Assembly: GCA_963715045.1 (NCBI GenBank)
Contig: CAVQRC010000004.1
Span: 62,001-126,000 of the forward strand
Direction: 5' to 3'
Source: CAVQRC01 sp963715045
GTDB taxonomy: Bacteria; Planctomycetota; Planctomycetia; Pirellulales; Lacipirellulaceae
DNA: 64,000 bases
Shown here: positions 53,817-62,901 of the stretch, piece by piece
How positions within the stretch are numbered: the first letter of the stretch is position 1
Layout: each line of letters starts with the position of its first letter
Translations under genes and position numbers: made by a program
The notes under the pieces: generated by a model
The model's database searches: none
Told to the model about the DNA's origin: nothing
Seen by the model: the letters and a program-made list of their open reading frames with translations, nothing else

Positions 53817-55078
53817 ATGAACTTCTTGCAAGAACAAGATCCTGAAGTCTGGTCCGCGATCGCGGGCGAAGTGTCGCGGCAGCAGGACGGTCTGGAAATG
53901 ATCGCCAGCGAGAACTACACCAGTCCGGCCGTCATGCAGGCGACTGGCAGCGTGTTGACGAACAAATACGCCGAAGGTTATCCGGGTCGCCGCTATTACG
54001 GTGGCTGCGAATACGTCGACGTCGTCGAAGACCTCGCGCGCGATCGGGCCAAGGAGCTGTTTGGAGCCGAGTTCGCCAATGTGCAGCCCCACTCCGGCTC
54101 GCAGGCGAATATGGCTGTCTACCTGACAGCCCTCGAGCCAGGCGACACGGCACTCGGTCTTGACCTGGCCCACGGCGGGCATCTGACACACGGGATGCGG
54201 CTGAACATTTCGGGGATGCTGTACCATTTCCACAGCTATGGCGTCACCAAAGACACGCATCGTATCGATTTCGACCAGGTCGCCGCACTCGCCCGCGAAC
54301 ATCGCCCCAAATTGATCGTGGCGGGAGCGAGTGCCTACCCGCGTGAGATTCCACACGGCCGATTCGCCGAGATTGCCGAGGAAGTCGGCGCGAAGTTGCT
54401 GGTCGACATGGCCCATTACGCAGGGCTTGTCGCGGCCGGATTGCACGACAATCCTGTGGCCGGTCGCCGACTACGTGACGACCACCACCCACAAGACGCT
54501 GCGAGGACCCCGGGGCGGACTGATTCTTGGTAAGAGCGAACACGCCAAGATCCTCAACAGCCGCGTGTTTCCCGGAACGCAGGGCGGCCCCTTGATGCAT
54601 GTGATCGCGGGCAAGGCGGTCTGTTTTCGCGAAGCACTCCAGCCGGAATTCAAGCAGTACGCCCGGCAGATCATTCGACAATGCCCAGGCCCTGGCCGAA
54701 GTTCTCGCGGCCGGTGGGCTGCGTCTGATCTCCGGTGGTACCGACAACCACCTGTTGCTCGTCGACGTCACGCCGCTAGGAATCGGCGGCAAGCTGGCCG
54801 AGGAGACGCTCGACAAGTGCGGGATTACCGTCAACAAGAACATGATTCCGTTTGATGAGCGAAAGCCGATGGATCCGTCCGGAATTCGCATCGGCACGCC
54901 CGCTCTCACGACCCGCGGGATGCAAGAGACCGAAATGAAGCAGATCGGGGAGTGGATCATCGAAGCCCTGCAGGGTGCTGACGATCTCGACGTGCTCGCG
55001 CAGATCCGCGGCACGATTGCCGAATTCTGCCAGAGTTTTCCGGTACCTGCTGCCGAGCCGCTGGGAGTCAGAGCGTAA
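53817..55078 (+). CDS. glyA: Serine hydroxymethyltransferase, two frameshifts
   Basis: The protein begins MNFLQEQDPEVWSAIAGEVS. SHMT landmarks are LEMIASENYTSPAVMQATGS, NKYAEGYPGRRYYGGCEYVD, NVQPHSGSQANMAVYL, LLVDMAHYAGLVAAGLH, the PLP-lysine motif TTTTHKTLRGPRGG, and SGGTDNHLLLVDV. Frame changes near 54458 and 54676 are each explained by one extra base (VPVADYV and QIIDNAQALAEVL when removed). The enzyme interconverts serine plus tetrahydrofolate with glycine plus methylene-THF. It links the folate C1 pool to the NMG, folA and thyA genes elsewhere in the window. Confidence 0.93.
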
Positions 55079-55130
55079 GCGTAGTACATCCATCCACGGA
55101 CGTAACGCCAGGCCGCCAGGGAGATGATCG

Positions 55131-55604
55131 ATGGCAAATGATGAGAAGAACGACGAGAAGAGCCGGATCCTGATCGCGGACGACAACGAACCCAACGTCG
55201 AGCTCCTCGAGGCCTACCTCGCCGACCTCGACGTCGACACCGACATCGCCACCGATGGCAGAGAAACGCTGGCCAAAGTCGAAGAGTTTCAACCGCATCT
55301 CATTCTGCTCGACATCATGATGCCGAAGCTGAGTGGCTTCGAGGTCTGCAAACAGCTCAAGAGCGACCCCACGACCAGCCGGATCATGATCCTGATGGTG
55401 ACGGCGCTGAACGAACTCGGTGACATTCAGCGCGGTGTCGACGCGGGAACCGACGACTTTCTCTCCAAACCGGTCAACAAAGTCGAACTCGTCAAACGCG
55501 TCGAGAACATGCTCCGGCTACGCGGCATCGAAGACGAGAACGAACGCCTGCGGCGTTACATCGAGGAGATGGAACGCGACAAGACCGACCTCGGCGTGTC
55601 GTGA
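55131..55604 (+). CDS. Response regulator receiver-domain protein
   Basis: The 157-residue protein is one REC domain with a short helical tail. ILIADDNEPNVELLEAYLAD supplies the acidic pocket (D17, D18). LILLDIMMPKLSGFEVCKQL has the phospho-acceptor D61, LMVTALNE has T91, and FLSKPVNK has K113. The tail (ERLRRYIEEMERDKTDLG) is probably coiled-coil. No output domain is present, so it acts by protein contact, as CheY- or PleD-like single-domain regulators do. No partner kinase is nearby. Confidence 0.92.
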   Translation: MANDEKNDEKSRILIADDNEPNVELLEAYLADLDVDTDIATDGRETLAKVEEFQPHLILLDIMMPKLSGFEVCKQLKSDPTTSRIMILMVTALNELGDIQRGVDAGTDDFLSKPVNKVELVKRVENMLRLRGIEDENERLRRYIEEMERDKTDLGVS

Positions 55605-56081
55605 GGCGCCGTGAGCCGGAGAAAAGGTAGTCCCGCACCGCTGGAGGCGATCGCTGGCTTCGACCTGGGGCAGATCGCGACCGCCACACCAGCGACCGTG
55701 GCGAACAACGCCGTGAACCGGAGCGGCAAAGTCGGGCGGATTCACAATGGACAATCCACCGTCACCACCCGATTACGACCGCCCGTCGATCGAAGAAGTG
55801 GTTTCTCACGGAGTCACAGAGACACGGAGATGGGCTATTTGCTCACGGGTAACTGTACAAATGAACACAACTTGCCATCGCGAGGCTTCAGCCTATCCTT
55901 TTAGGTCGTAATCGGGATCCAAAACCTGCCGCTGGCTATTCACGTTACCAAAGCACCCGAGGGTGATGGGAGGTGAATTTGCTTTTGCGGCGTCCCGGTT
56001 ACAAGGGATGCTATGCGTTTATAGGTCTGAGAATCTGAACCAGGTCAAACCGCCACTTTTAACGTCACAGGGAGCAAACAC
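55605..56081. other. Intergenic region with left half of the GxxExxY-associated repeat
   Basis: No gene is supported. At 55800-55831 the text CTCACGGAGTCACAGAGACA and CGGAGATG matches 57901-57932, the left side of the GxxExxY element. Directly downstream there is no matching gene, so this is a remnant. The segment ends with the arylsulfatase ribosome-binding site (AGGGAG, near 56069). Confidence 0.5.
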
Positions 56082-57803
56082 TTGAGATCGATCGTACGAG
56101 TTTTGGCAGTTGTTGCGGTCATCGCCACAACCGGCATGGCACACGGACAGGACAAGAAACCAAAGAAACCGAACATCCTGTTCATCATGGGTGACGACAT
56201 CGGCATCATGAATGTCGGTTGCTACCACCAGGGCTTGATGGTCGGTGAAACTCCGAACCTCGACCGGCTGGCCAACGAAGGGGGACGCTTCATGGATTAC
56301 TACGCCATGCAGAGCTGCACCTCCGGGCGTTGCGCCTTCTTCACCGGCATGTATCCGGTCCGTGTCGGCCTCACCGTCCCCCAGCTTCCGGGTAGCCCAG
56401 CCTGGCTGCGTCCTGGCACGCCGACGATCGCCAAGGTCCTCCTGGATCTGGGCTACACGACGGGTCAGTTCGGCAAGAATCACTTGGGCGACCACGCCGA
56501 GTCACTGCCAACGGCACAGGGCTTTCAGGAATACTGGGGCTACCTGTATCACCTCGATGCAATGCAGCAGGTGAGCTTCCCGGACATCAACAGCTCGCCC
56601 GAAACGCAGGGCATCGCGCCTCCGGCCAAGAACACACCGATCCCGGGGCTGACGGATCCCCCAGGCTCGGTGGACATGAAGACCACGATCAGCATGATCC
56701 CGCCGCGGCCGATTCTCTCTTGCTCTTCCGTCGACGGCACGCAAGCGAATCAAAAAGTCACTAGCGCCGGTCCATTAACGCTGGAGCGGTCCAAGACCAT
56801 CGACGAAGAAATCTCGGCCAAAGTTATCGACTGGCTCGACCGCAACGATCCCGACAAGACCAACAAGCCGTTCTTTTGCTGGTACAACCCGGCGCGGATG
56901 CACATCACGACGGTCCTCTCGTCAAAGTATGAAGCGATGCTGGGCACCAGGGGTGGCAAGGACTGGGGCGTCAACGAAGCCGGCATGAAGCAGATGGACG
57001 ACAACATCGGCTACGTGTTCCAGAAGCTCGAAGAAATGGGCGAGATGGACAACACGATCATCGTCTTCACCACCGACAACGGCGCCGAAGCGATTACGTT
57101 CCCTGACGGTGGCGTCACTCCGTTCAAGGGCCAGAAAGGCCAGGCCTGGGAAGGCGGCTACCGCGCTCCTTGCCTCATCCGTTGGCCTGGACACATCAAG
57201 CCCGGCACCCTCTATAAGGAGATGTTCGCGTCCTACGACTGGATGCCGACCTTGACCGAGATCGCTGGTGGACCCAAGGGCGACGAACTCAACCAGCAGA
57301 TCATGGCGGGTAAGTACCCCAACTTCGTCAAGACCAGGCTGGCCGGCGTCAACCAGATCGATTATCTCACGAACAAGACCGACAAGTCCGCTCGCGAGAC
57401 ATTCATCTATTACTCTGGCGCGACGCTATCCGCGGTGCGTTACAAGAACTGGAAGATGTACTATTCGATGGCGGGCCCCGGCGCGGAAGGCTGGCTCTAT
57501 CCACTGATCAATTACGCCTGGACTCAGGTTCAGAACATCAAGCGTGATCCGTTCGAACAGGCGGTCGGCTCCGATGTGAAGACCGCAATGAATATGGGCG
57601 GTGCGATTGCCGCGCCGATGACCGCGTACCAATACGACTGGAACATGCTCCCGATCGGTCAGCTGATTGCGCTGAAACACCTAGAGACCTTTATGGAGTT
57701 CCCGCCGATGCAGGCACCTCCTTCGTATAACCTGAGCCAGGTCATGGAACAGATCGAAGCCCAGAAGCGGGCAATTCACAACTCGGGTCATCCGAGCGAT
57801 TGA
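56082..57803 (+). CDS. Arylsulfatase
   Basis: Translation starts at TTG 56082 after AGGGAG and gives a signal peptide (MRSIVRVLAVVAVIATTGMA). Sulfatase landmarks are PNILFIMGDDIGIMNVGCYH (metal Asp pair), the active-site motif CTSGRCAFFTGMYP, GQFGKNHLGD, IIVFTTDNGAEA and WEGGYRAPCLIRWPG. The motif C-T-S-G-R has Ser where most sulfatases have Pro; the Cys would still be the formylglycine precursor. The enzyme hydrolyses sulfate esters in the periplasm; the substrate is unknown. A strong terminator follows. Confidence 0.92.
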   Translation: MRSIVRVLAVVAVIATTGMAHGQDKKPKKPNILFIMGDDIGIMNVGCYHQGLMVGETPNLDRLANEGGRFMDYYAMQSCTSGRCAFFTGMYPVRVGLTVPQLPGSPAWLRPGTPTIAKVLLDLGYTTGQFGKNHLGDHAESLPTAQGFQEYWGYLYHLDAMQQVSFPDINSSPETQGIAPPAKNTPIPGLTDPPGSVDMKTTISMIPPRPILSCSSVDGTQANQKVTSAGPLTLERSKTIDEEISAKVIDWLDRNDPDKTNKPFFCWYNPARMHITTVLSSKYEAMLGTRGGKDWGVNEAGMKQMDDNIGYVFQKLEEMGEMDNTIIVFTTDNGAEAITFPDGGVTPFKGQKGQAWEGGYRAPCLIRWPGHIKPGTLYKEMFASYDWMPTLTEIAGGPKGDELNQQIMAGKYPNFVKTRLAGVNQIDYLTNKTDKSARETFIYYSGATLSAVRYKNWKMYYSMAGPGAEGWLYPLINYAWTQVQNIKRDPFEQAVGSDVKTAMNMGGAIAAPMTAYQYDWNMLPIGQLIALKHLETFMEFPPMQAPPSYNLSQVMEQIEAQKRAIHNSGHPSD

Positions 57804-57825
57804 CATGATGTTTCTGTTATTCATT

Positions 57826-57855
57826 CATCGGGCGCTTCGGCGCCCGATTTTTTTT
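57826..57855 (+). terminator. Rho-independent terminator after arylsulfatase
   Basis: ATCGGGCGC and GCGCCCGAT form a perfect stem around a TTCG-type loop, followed by a run of eight T. It lies about 25 nt after the sulfatase stop. This is the clearest intrinsic terminator in the window. Confidence 0.92.
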
Positions 57856-57900
57856 GCTGATTGAAATTCGTTCATACGGCCGCTTCGATCGGAGAGGTAG

Positions 57901-58153
57901 GGTCTCACGGAGTCACAGAGACACGGAGATGCATGAGAACGAGATCGGGACCGTGATTGTGGATGGTGCGGTTCTTTTGCATCAGGATCTTGGCCCAGGA
58001 TTGCTAGAGACGGTTTACGAAGTGACCTTGGCTCGAAAACTGGAATTGCGAGGACTTTCGGTTCAGCGTCAGGTTCCGATTGCAATCGAGGGCCGTCAAG
58101 GCGAGCGTTGATTCTCTCTCTGTGCCTCTGTGAGTTCAAAACGAGATCGAACA
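57901..58153 (+). pseudogene. GxxExxY-family protein fragment within an inverted-repeat element
   Basis: The left repeat (57901-57932, ACGGAGTCACAGAGACACGG) is followed by a frame beginning MHENEIGTVIVDGAVLLHQD, then LGPGLLETVYEVTLARKLEL and VQRQVPIAIEGRQGER, stopping at 58111. This is the N-terminal half of the GxxExxY (TIGR04256) family, whose full members are about 125 residues. The C-terminal half, with the rest of the nuclease-like core, is missing. The right repeat (58110-58153, CTCTGTGCCTCTGTGAG) is roughly the inverse complement of the left one. Confidence 0.7.
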
Positions 58154-58224
58154 CACTTCTCCTGATGGCGTGCATTTCGCCGCTGGCGAATTGAATGCGG
58201 GTCGATCGGCGCTATGGCGGAGCT

Positions 58225-59259
58225 TCAGGCCAGGACGGTCTTAGCTGGCTCGCCGGGCGTCTCGACCACGAATCGCGGTACCGCGTAGCCTGGCAAGCGG
58301 GCTCGCAACTCGGCGATGATCTGAACGCCATGTTCGGGGGGAGTTTCAAAATGTGCCCCGCCCGCGACACGATCGAGCTGGTGCAGGTAGTACGGTATCA
58401 CCCGATGATTCACGAGTGTCTCGCACAAGTCGTGCTGGGCCGTGACGGTGTCGTTCACGCCGCGGAGCAGGACCGCCTGATTGAGGACGGGAATCCCGGT
58501 GTCGACGAACCGACCCAGGGCGTCTGCCACGTCCGTGTCGATTTCCTGGGCGTGATTGGCGTGGACGACGACCATCACCGCCGGTCGCGCGGCAGAGAGT
58601 GTGCGTAACAGGGCGTCGGTGACCCGGGAGGGAATCACGATCGGCAACCGCGTATGAACCCGCAATCGCTGGACGTGCGGGATGGCTGCGATCCGCTCTA
58701 CCCACCGCTGGAGTCGAGAGTCGGTGAGCGTGAACGGATCGCCACCACTGAGAATGACCTCTCGAATCGAAGCATCATCCGTGATTGCCGCGACGGGCGC
58801 GTCCCAGGCATCGGCCGCGGCCGGCCCCGCGTCGTAGGGAAAGTGACGGCGAAAGCAATACCGGCAGTGCACGGCACAGGTGCCCGTCAGCACGAGCAGG
58901 GCCCGGCCGGCGTATTTGTGCAGCAGCCCCGGCATCACCTGGGCAGCCTGCTCCCCGACCGGATCGCGGGTGAAGCTGTCGACGTGGACCATCTCAACGG
59001 CCTGCGGCAGGACCTGCAGCAACAACGGATCGTGGCGACGGCCGGGCCGCATGCGGGCCACATAGTGCCGCGGGACCACGAGCGGGAAGTCGCGGCTGGC
59101 TCCCCCGTCGGCGATGAGATCTTCGCACGGCAGTTCCACCAGTCGGGCGAGCGTCTCGAGATCTCGAACGGCAGTCTTGAGTTCCTTCTGCCAGGTAGAC
59201 TCTCCCAAATCCAGCCCCGAATCACGGGCGTCTGGCGACCGTGTTGAAAGGATCGTCAT
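58225..59259 (-). CDS. epmB: EF-P beta-lysylation radical SAM protein (lysine 2,3-aminomutase family)
   Basis: The preferred ATG at 59259 gives MTILSTRSPDARDSGLDLGE. The radical-SAM motif is CAVHCRYCFRR (C128, C132, C135), followed by REVILSGGDPFTLTD and the PLP/lysine-site region VLLRGVNDTVTAQHD and HQLDRVAGGAHFE. It lacks the extra C-terminal region of true lysine 2,3-aminomutases, as EpmB does. It converts alpha-lysine to (R)-beta-lysine for attachment to EF-P. It is divergent from efp-epmA, with 334 nt between starts. Confidence 0.92.
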   Translation of the reverse strand: MTILSTRSPDARDSGLDLGESTWQKELKTAVRDLETLARLVELPCEDLIADGGASRDFPLVVPRHYVARMRPGRRHDPLLLQVLPQAVEMVHVDSFTRDPVGEQAAQVMPGLLHKYAGRALLVLTGTCAVHCRYCFRRHFPYDAGPAAADAWDAPVAAITDDASIREVILSGGDPFTLTDSRLQRWVERIAAIPHVQRLRVHTRLPIVIPSRVTDALLRTLSAARPAVMVVVHANHAQEIDTDVADALGRFVDTGIPVLNQAVLLRGVNDTVTAQHDLCETLVNHRVIPYYLHQLDRVAGGAHFETPPEHGVQIIAELRARLPGYAVPRFVVETPGEPAKTVLA

Positions 59260-59593
59260 GGGCTTGGTTTCCACTTCGCGGGGGCGGGGTAACGGTGCCA
59301 CAATGGGGCCTCGGTTTGCCTCGTTGGGTCGCGACCCGGGCCCGTTTGCACCGCGCTGGGCGAACACCCAACCCGCGGTTCAACTGACCGCCCGAAATGA
59401 GTATCATCGGAGGCCCGCAGCCGCAGATCCCGCGGGACCCCTACCCGACTATCCGTACTACCCGCCGGAGTAATCGGATTGTAGGCTTTTGCCTGCGAAC
59501 TCGACGACCCGTTAAGCTGCCAAGACCGGGACCTCACGATTGCCGCCGGGGGCCACGTGGTGTTTCCTGCTCGTTTCCAGTGACAAGTGACTT
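59260..59593. other. Divergent promoter region of epmB and efp
   Basis: No gene is supported in this 334-nt gap. It should contain the promoters for both directions. I do not see a sigma-70 match good enough to mark, nor any repeat of the families found elsewhere in the window. Confidence 0.4.
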
Positions 59594-60172
59594 ATGGCAT
59601 ACAGTACGAACGAATTCCGCAAGGGGCTCAAGGTTCAGATCGATGGCGTGCCCTACATCATGATCGAGATGAACTTTCGCAAGCCCGGCAAGGGGACCGC
59701 ACTCTATGAGTGCAAACTCAAGAACCTGGTCCGGGGAACCGTCCTCGATCGCACTTACAAGGCCGGGGCCAGCCTCGACGAGGCCGACATCACCGAGTTC
59801 ACCGCCCAGTACCTCTATCGGCAGGGCGAAGCGTTCGTGTTTATGAACAACACCGACTACGAGCAGTATGAACTGACGGCCGATCAGGTCGGCGATGCCT
59901 GGAAGTATCTCAAGGAGGGCATGGACTGCATCTTGATGGTGTTCGATGGCACGCCCATTTCGATGACTCCGCCCAACCATGTCGTGCTGAGAGTTGAGTA
60001 CGCCGAACCGGCTGCCAAGGGCAATACGGCGACGAACGTCCAGAAGCCCGTCAAGGTAGAGACCGGGGCCGAGATCAACGTGCCCGCGTTTGTCGGCACG
60101 GGTGAATGGATCAAGGTCGATACGCGGACCGGCGAGTACCTCGAACGCGCGAAAGAGCCCGACGCGTCGTGA
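59594..60172 (+). CDS. efp: Elongation factor P
   Basis: The 192-residue protein begins MAYSTNEFRKGLKVQIDGVP. The domain I loop NFRKPGKGTALYEC carries Lys33, the site beta-lysylated by EpmA (Lys34 in E. coli numbering). EGMDCILMVFDGTPISMTPP and VETGAEINVPAFVGTGEWIK mark domains II and III. EF-P relieves ribosome stalling at polyproline runs; the Pro-rich 6432-8977 protein and linkers elsewhere would be natural clients. It overlaps epmA by 4 nt. Confidence 0.96.
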   Translation: MAYSTNEFRKGLKVQIDGVPYIMIEMNFRKPGKGTALYECKLKNLVRGTVLDRTYKAGASLDEADITEFTAQYLYRQGEAFVFMNNTDYEQYELTADQVGDAWKYLKEGMDCILMVFDGTPISMTPPNHVVLRVEYAEPAAKGNTATNVQKPVKVETGAEINVPAFVGTGEWIKVDTRTGEYLERAKEPDAS

Positions 60173-61182
60173 CGGCTGCTGATTCCCGGCTTCCATCCAC
60201 CCTCGGATCGACTATGGGTGCGGCATCTGAGCGATTCGCTCCCGCTGCCGGATTGCCGCAACTTCGACAGCGGGCCGAACTCTTGCGGCGGGTCCGGGCA
60301 TTCTTCGACGCCCGCGGTTTTCTGGAGGTCGAAACCCCACTGCTCTCGACCGAGGTGATTGCGGAGCCGCACATCGAACCCCTCGGGGTCGATGTCTGCG
60401 GCGAGAAGCGATGGCTGCAGGCGTCGCCCGAAGCCCACATGAAGCGGTTGCTTGCGGCCGGGTCAGGGGCGATCTATCAGATCACGCGATCGTTTCGCGA
60501 CGGTGAAGTCGGGCCGCATCACAATCCGGAGTTCTCGATCCTCGAGTGGTACCACCCGGCCGACTCGGTCGAGGAGGGAATCACGCAACTTGCCGAGTTC
60601 TCGGCTGAGATTCTCAATCGGCGGCCGCAGGTCATTTCGTATCGGGAGCTGTTTCGCCGACATCTATCGATTGACCCGATTGCCGCGGAGACAGACCAGC
60701 TCGCTTCCCTTGCCCAGGAGCTTGGCTGCCCTGACGAGGCAACGCAAGATCCGTGGACGCGAGAAGATTGGCTCGACTGGATGCTCGTGACGTGCGTCGA
60801 GCCGCATCTGTCGGGCGAGAGACCTTGGATCGTTCGTGACTACCCGCCGAGCCAGGCCGCGCTGGCGCGAATCGGCACGGACCAGTTTGGCGACGCCGTT
60901 GCCGAGCGGTTCGAACTCTACTTGCACGGCGTGGAGCTTGCCAACGGCTATTACGAGCTCACCGACCCAACCGAGCAACGGCGGCGGCTGGCGAGCGTGC
61001 AGGACGACCGCCGTACACGGCAGCGGCCGCCGCTGCCGTCAAGCGACATGCTGCTGGCTGCACTCGAACACGGGATGCCAGCCGCGGCCGGAGTTGCCTG
61101 TGGTCTGGATCGCCTCGCCATGGTGCTCGCCGGCGGCCACTTGCTCTCCCAGGTTGTCGCATTCCCCTGGGATCGAGCTTGA
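60169..61182 (+). CDS. epmA: EF-P--lysine (beta-lysyl) ligase, class II LysRS-like
   Basis: GTG 60169 overlaps the efp stop; ATG 60214 (MGAASERFAPAAGLPQLRQR) is an alternative start. The class II aminoacyl-tRNA synthetase fold shows RRVRAFFDARGFLEVETPLL, the motif 2 region ITRSFRDGEVGPHHNPEFSI, LEWYHPADSVEEG, and motif 3 ACGLDRLAMVLAGG. It lacks the anticodon-binding domain of LysRS, as expected for EpmA/PoxA/GenX. It attaches beta-lysine to EF-P. Together with epmB and efp this gives a complete modification set in one locus. Confidence 0.94.
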   Translation: MTAADSRLPSTLGSTMGAASERFAPAAGLPQLRQRAELLRRVRAFFDARGFLEVETPLLSTEVIAEPHIEPLGVDVCGEKRWLQASPEAHMKRLLAAGSGAIYQITRSFRDGEVGPHHNPEFSILEWYHPADSVEEGITQLAEFSAEILNRRPQVISYRELFRRHLSIDPIAAETDQLASLAQELGCPDEATQDPWTREDWLDWMLVTCVEPHLSGERPWIVRDYPPSQAALARIGTDQFGDAVAERFELYLHGVELANGYYELTDPTEQRRRLASVQDDRRTRQRPPLPSSDMLLAALEHGMPAAAGVACGLDRLAMVLAGGHLLSQVVAFPWDRA

Positions 61183-61480
61183 ATCGCACCAGCTTGATGC
61201 GCGGCGGGCGGCGAAGCGGAGCCTCCGGCTTTGCCGGGGGACGCCGTGGCTGTGCGATGTGCCGCGACGGTGCCGTTCCGCTGTTCAAAGCTCGTTCCTA
61301 GGTCGACCTTGGGCGTGGTCAACGCGGTGGCCTTGCGACACGCCTTCGTTGAAGCCCCGCGAACGTCATCGTTTCGGGCGTGTTCCAGCACCGCGGTCGT
61401 GGAATGGTGATTCCACCGCGTCCCCCGGCAAAGCCGAGGGCTCCGGTGGATCGTGGGTAGAACGATGAGGGTGGCTTCAG
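61183..61480. other. Convergent intergenic region with a distant inverted repeat
   Basis: No gene is supported. A segment at about 61220-61243 (CTCCGGCTTTGCCGGGGGAC) has its near-reverse-complement at about 61420-61441 (GTCCCCCGGCAAAGCC), nearly 200 nt away. The arms could pair into a large stem between the convergent epmA and folA genes. Confidence 0.5.
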
Positions 61481-61990
61481 CTAGCTCGAAGGGGCGACTT
61501 TTTCCCAGATTTCGAAGGTGTGCGGGTAGTCGTCCTTTTCAGACGCGGCGTGGGCCGTTTCCTCGAGCCGCTGCCACGCGGTCCAGTCGAGCTCGGGAAA
61601 CGTGGCGTCGCCTTCGACGGCCGTATCGACGCGGGTGAGGTAGATACGCTCGGCGCGGTCGGCGGCCAGGGCATAGATTTCGCCGCCCCCGATCACGAAG
61701 ACTTCGTCCTGCGCGAGGTCGGTCCGCCTGACGTAGTCGATCGCCTCGTCGAGGTCTCGGGCGACGAGTGCTCCGGGTGGCCGGAAGTCCTTCTGCCGGG
61801 AGAGCACAATCGAGACGCGGCCCGGCAGGGGGCGGCCAATCGAGTCCCACGTGCGGCGACCCATCACGATCGCGTGGTTCATCGTCAGCCGGCGAAATCG
61901 CTTGAGATCCGACGAGAGATGCCACGGCAGTTTGCCGTCGCGTCCGATGACTCCGTTGCGACTGACGGCGACGATGAGGCTGATTCGCAT
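61481..61990 (-). CDS. folA: Dihydrofolate reductase
   Basis: The 169-residue protein reads MRISLIVAVSRNGVIGRDGK, then LPWHLSSDLKRFRRLTMNHA, IVMGRRTWDSIGRPLPGR and VFVIGGGEIYALAADRAERI. These are the canonical DHFR folate and NADPH-binding segments. It reduces dihydrofolate, the product of ThyA, back to tetrahydrofolate. It lies 36 nt downstream of thyA on the same strand, so the two form an operon. Confidence 0.96.
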   Translation of the reverse strand: MRISLIVAVSRNGVIGRDGKLPWHLSSDLKRFRRLTMNHAIVMGRRTWDSIGRPLPGRVSIVLSRQKDFRPPGALVARDLDEAIDYVRRTDLAQDEVFVIGGGEIYALAADRAERIYLTRVDTAVEGDATFPELDWTAWQRLEETAHAASEKDDYPHTFEIWEKVAPSS

Positions 61991-62026
61991 GGGGCGGCCG
62001 ACGTTCGCGAAGACCAGCGACGCCGC

Positions 62027-62821
62027 TCAAACGGCGACCGGCGCGGCAATGTGTGGATGAGGCTCATATCCCTCGAGCGTGAAGTCGCCGTAGTCGAAAT
62101 CCTCGAGAGCACGAACGGCCGGATTGAGCCGCATCTGCGGTGGCGACCGCGGCTCACGTGAGAGCTGCAACTTCGCCTGATCGAGATGATTGTCGTACAG
62201 ATGGGCATCGCCGAGCGTATGGATGAAATCTCCCGGTTCGAGCCCCGCGACCTGCGCGACCATCAGCGTCAAGAGCGAGTAGGAAGCAATGTTGAACGGG
62301 ACCCCGAGGAATACGTCTGCACTGCGTTGGTAGAGCTGGCAGGAAAGCCGACCCTCGGCAACGTAGAACTGAAACAGCAAGTGGCAGGGGGGCAGCGCCA
62401 TTTCTTCGAGATCGGCAACATTCCAGGCACTGACGATCATTCGCCGCGAGTCGGGATTGCTTCGCAGTTGTTCGAGCACGCGGGCAAGCTGGTCGATGGT
62501 CGTGCCATCGGGGCGCCGCCAGCTTCGCCATTGGCTGCCGTAGATTGGTCCGAGATCGCCCTGCTCGTCGGCCCATTCGTTCCAGATCGTGACTCCGTGC
62601 TCGCGCAGATAGGCCGTGTTCGTGTCGCCGCGGAGGAACCACAGGAGTTCGTAGATGATGCTCTTGAGATGCAGCTTCTTCGTCGTCACGAGCGGGAAAC
62701 CGTCCGCCAGGCGAAACCGCATCTGGTGGCCGAAGATGCTGCGGGTACCGGTACCGGTCCGATCCGCTTTGCGGACTCCCGTTTCGAGCACGCGTTGCAT
62801 GAGGTCGAGGTACTGCTGCAT
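62027..62821 (-). CDS. thyA: Thymidylate synthase
   Basis: The 264-residue protein starts MQQYLDLMQRVLETGVRKAD. ThyA signatures are RTGTGTRSIFGHQMRF, FPLVTTKKLHLKSIIYELLW, GPIYGSQWR, ALPPCHLLFQFYV with nucleophile Cys146, and LYQRSADVFLGVPFNIASY. It methylates dUMP using methylene-tetrahydrofolate, yielding dihydrofolate for the downstream folA product. Length and residues are normal. Confidence 0.97.
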   Translation of the reverse strand: MQQYLDLMQRVLETGVRKADRTGTGTRSIFGHQMRFRLADGFPLVTTKKLHLKSIIYELLWFLRGDTNTAYLREHGVTIWNEWADEQGDLGPIYGSQWRSWRRPDGTTIDQLARVLEQLRSNPDSRRMIVSAWNVADLEEMALPPCHLLFQFYVAEGRLSCQLYQRSADVFLGVPFNIASYSLLTLMVAQVAGLEPGDFIHTLGDAHLYDNHLDQAKLQLSREPRSPPQMRLNPAVRALEDFDYGDFTLEGYEPHPHIAAPVAV

Positions 62822-62901
62822 GAGATCAATTCGAAGCCGTTTCAGAACGCCGCTGGGCTGTTTGATTCCCGGCCGCGGGTGGTCTGCAACCGGATTGCGC
62901 G

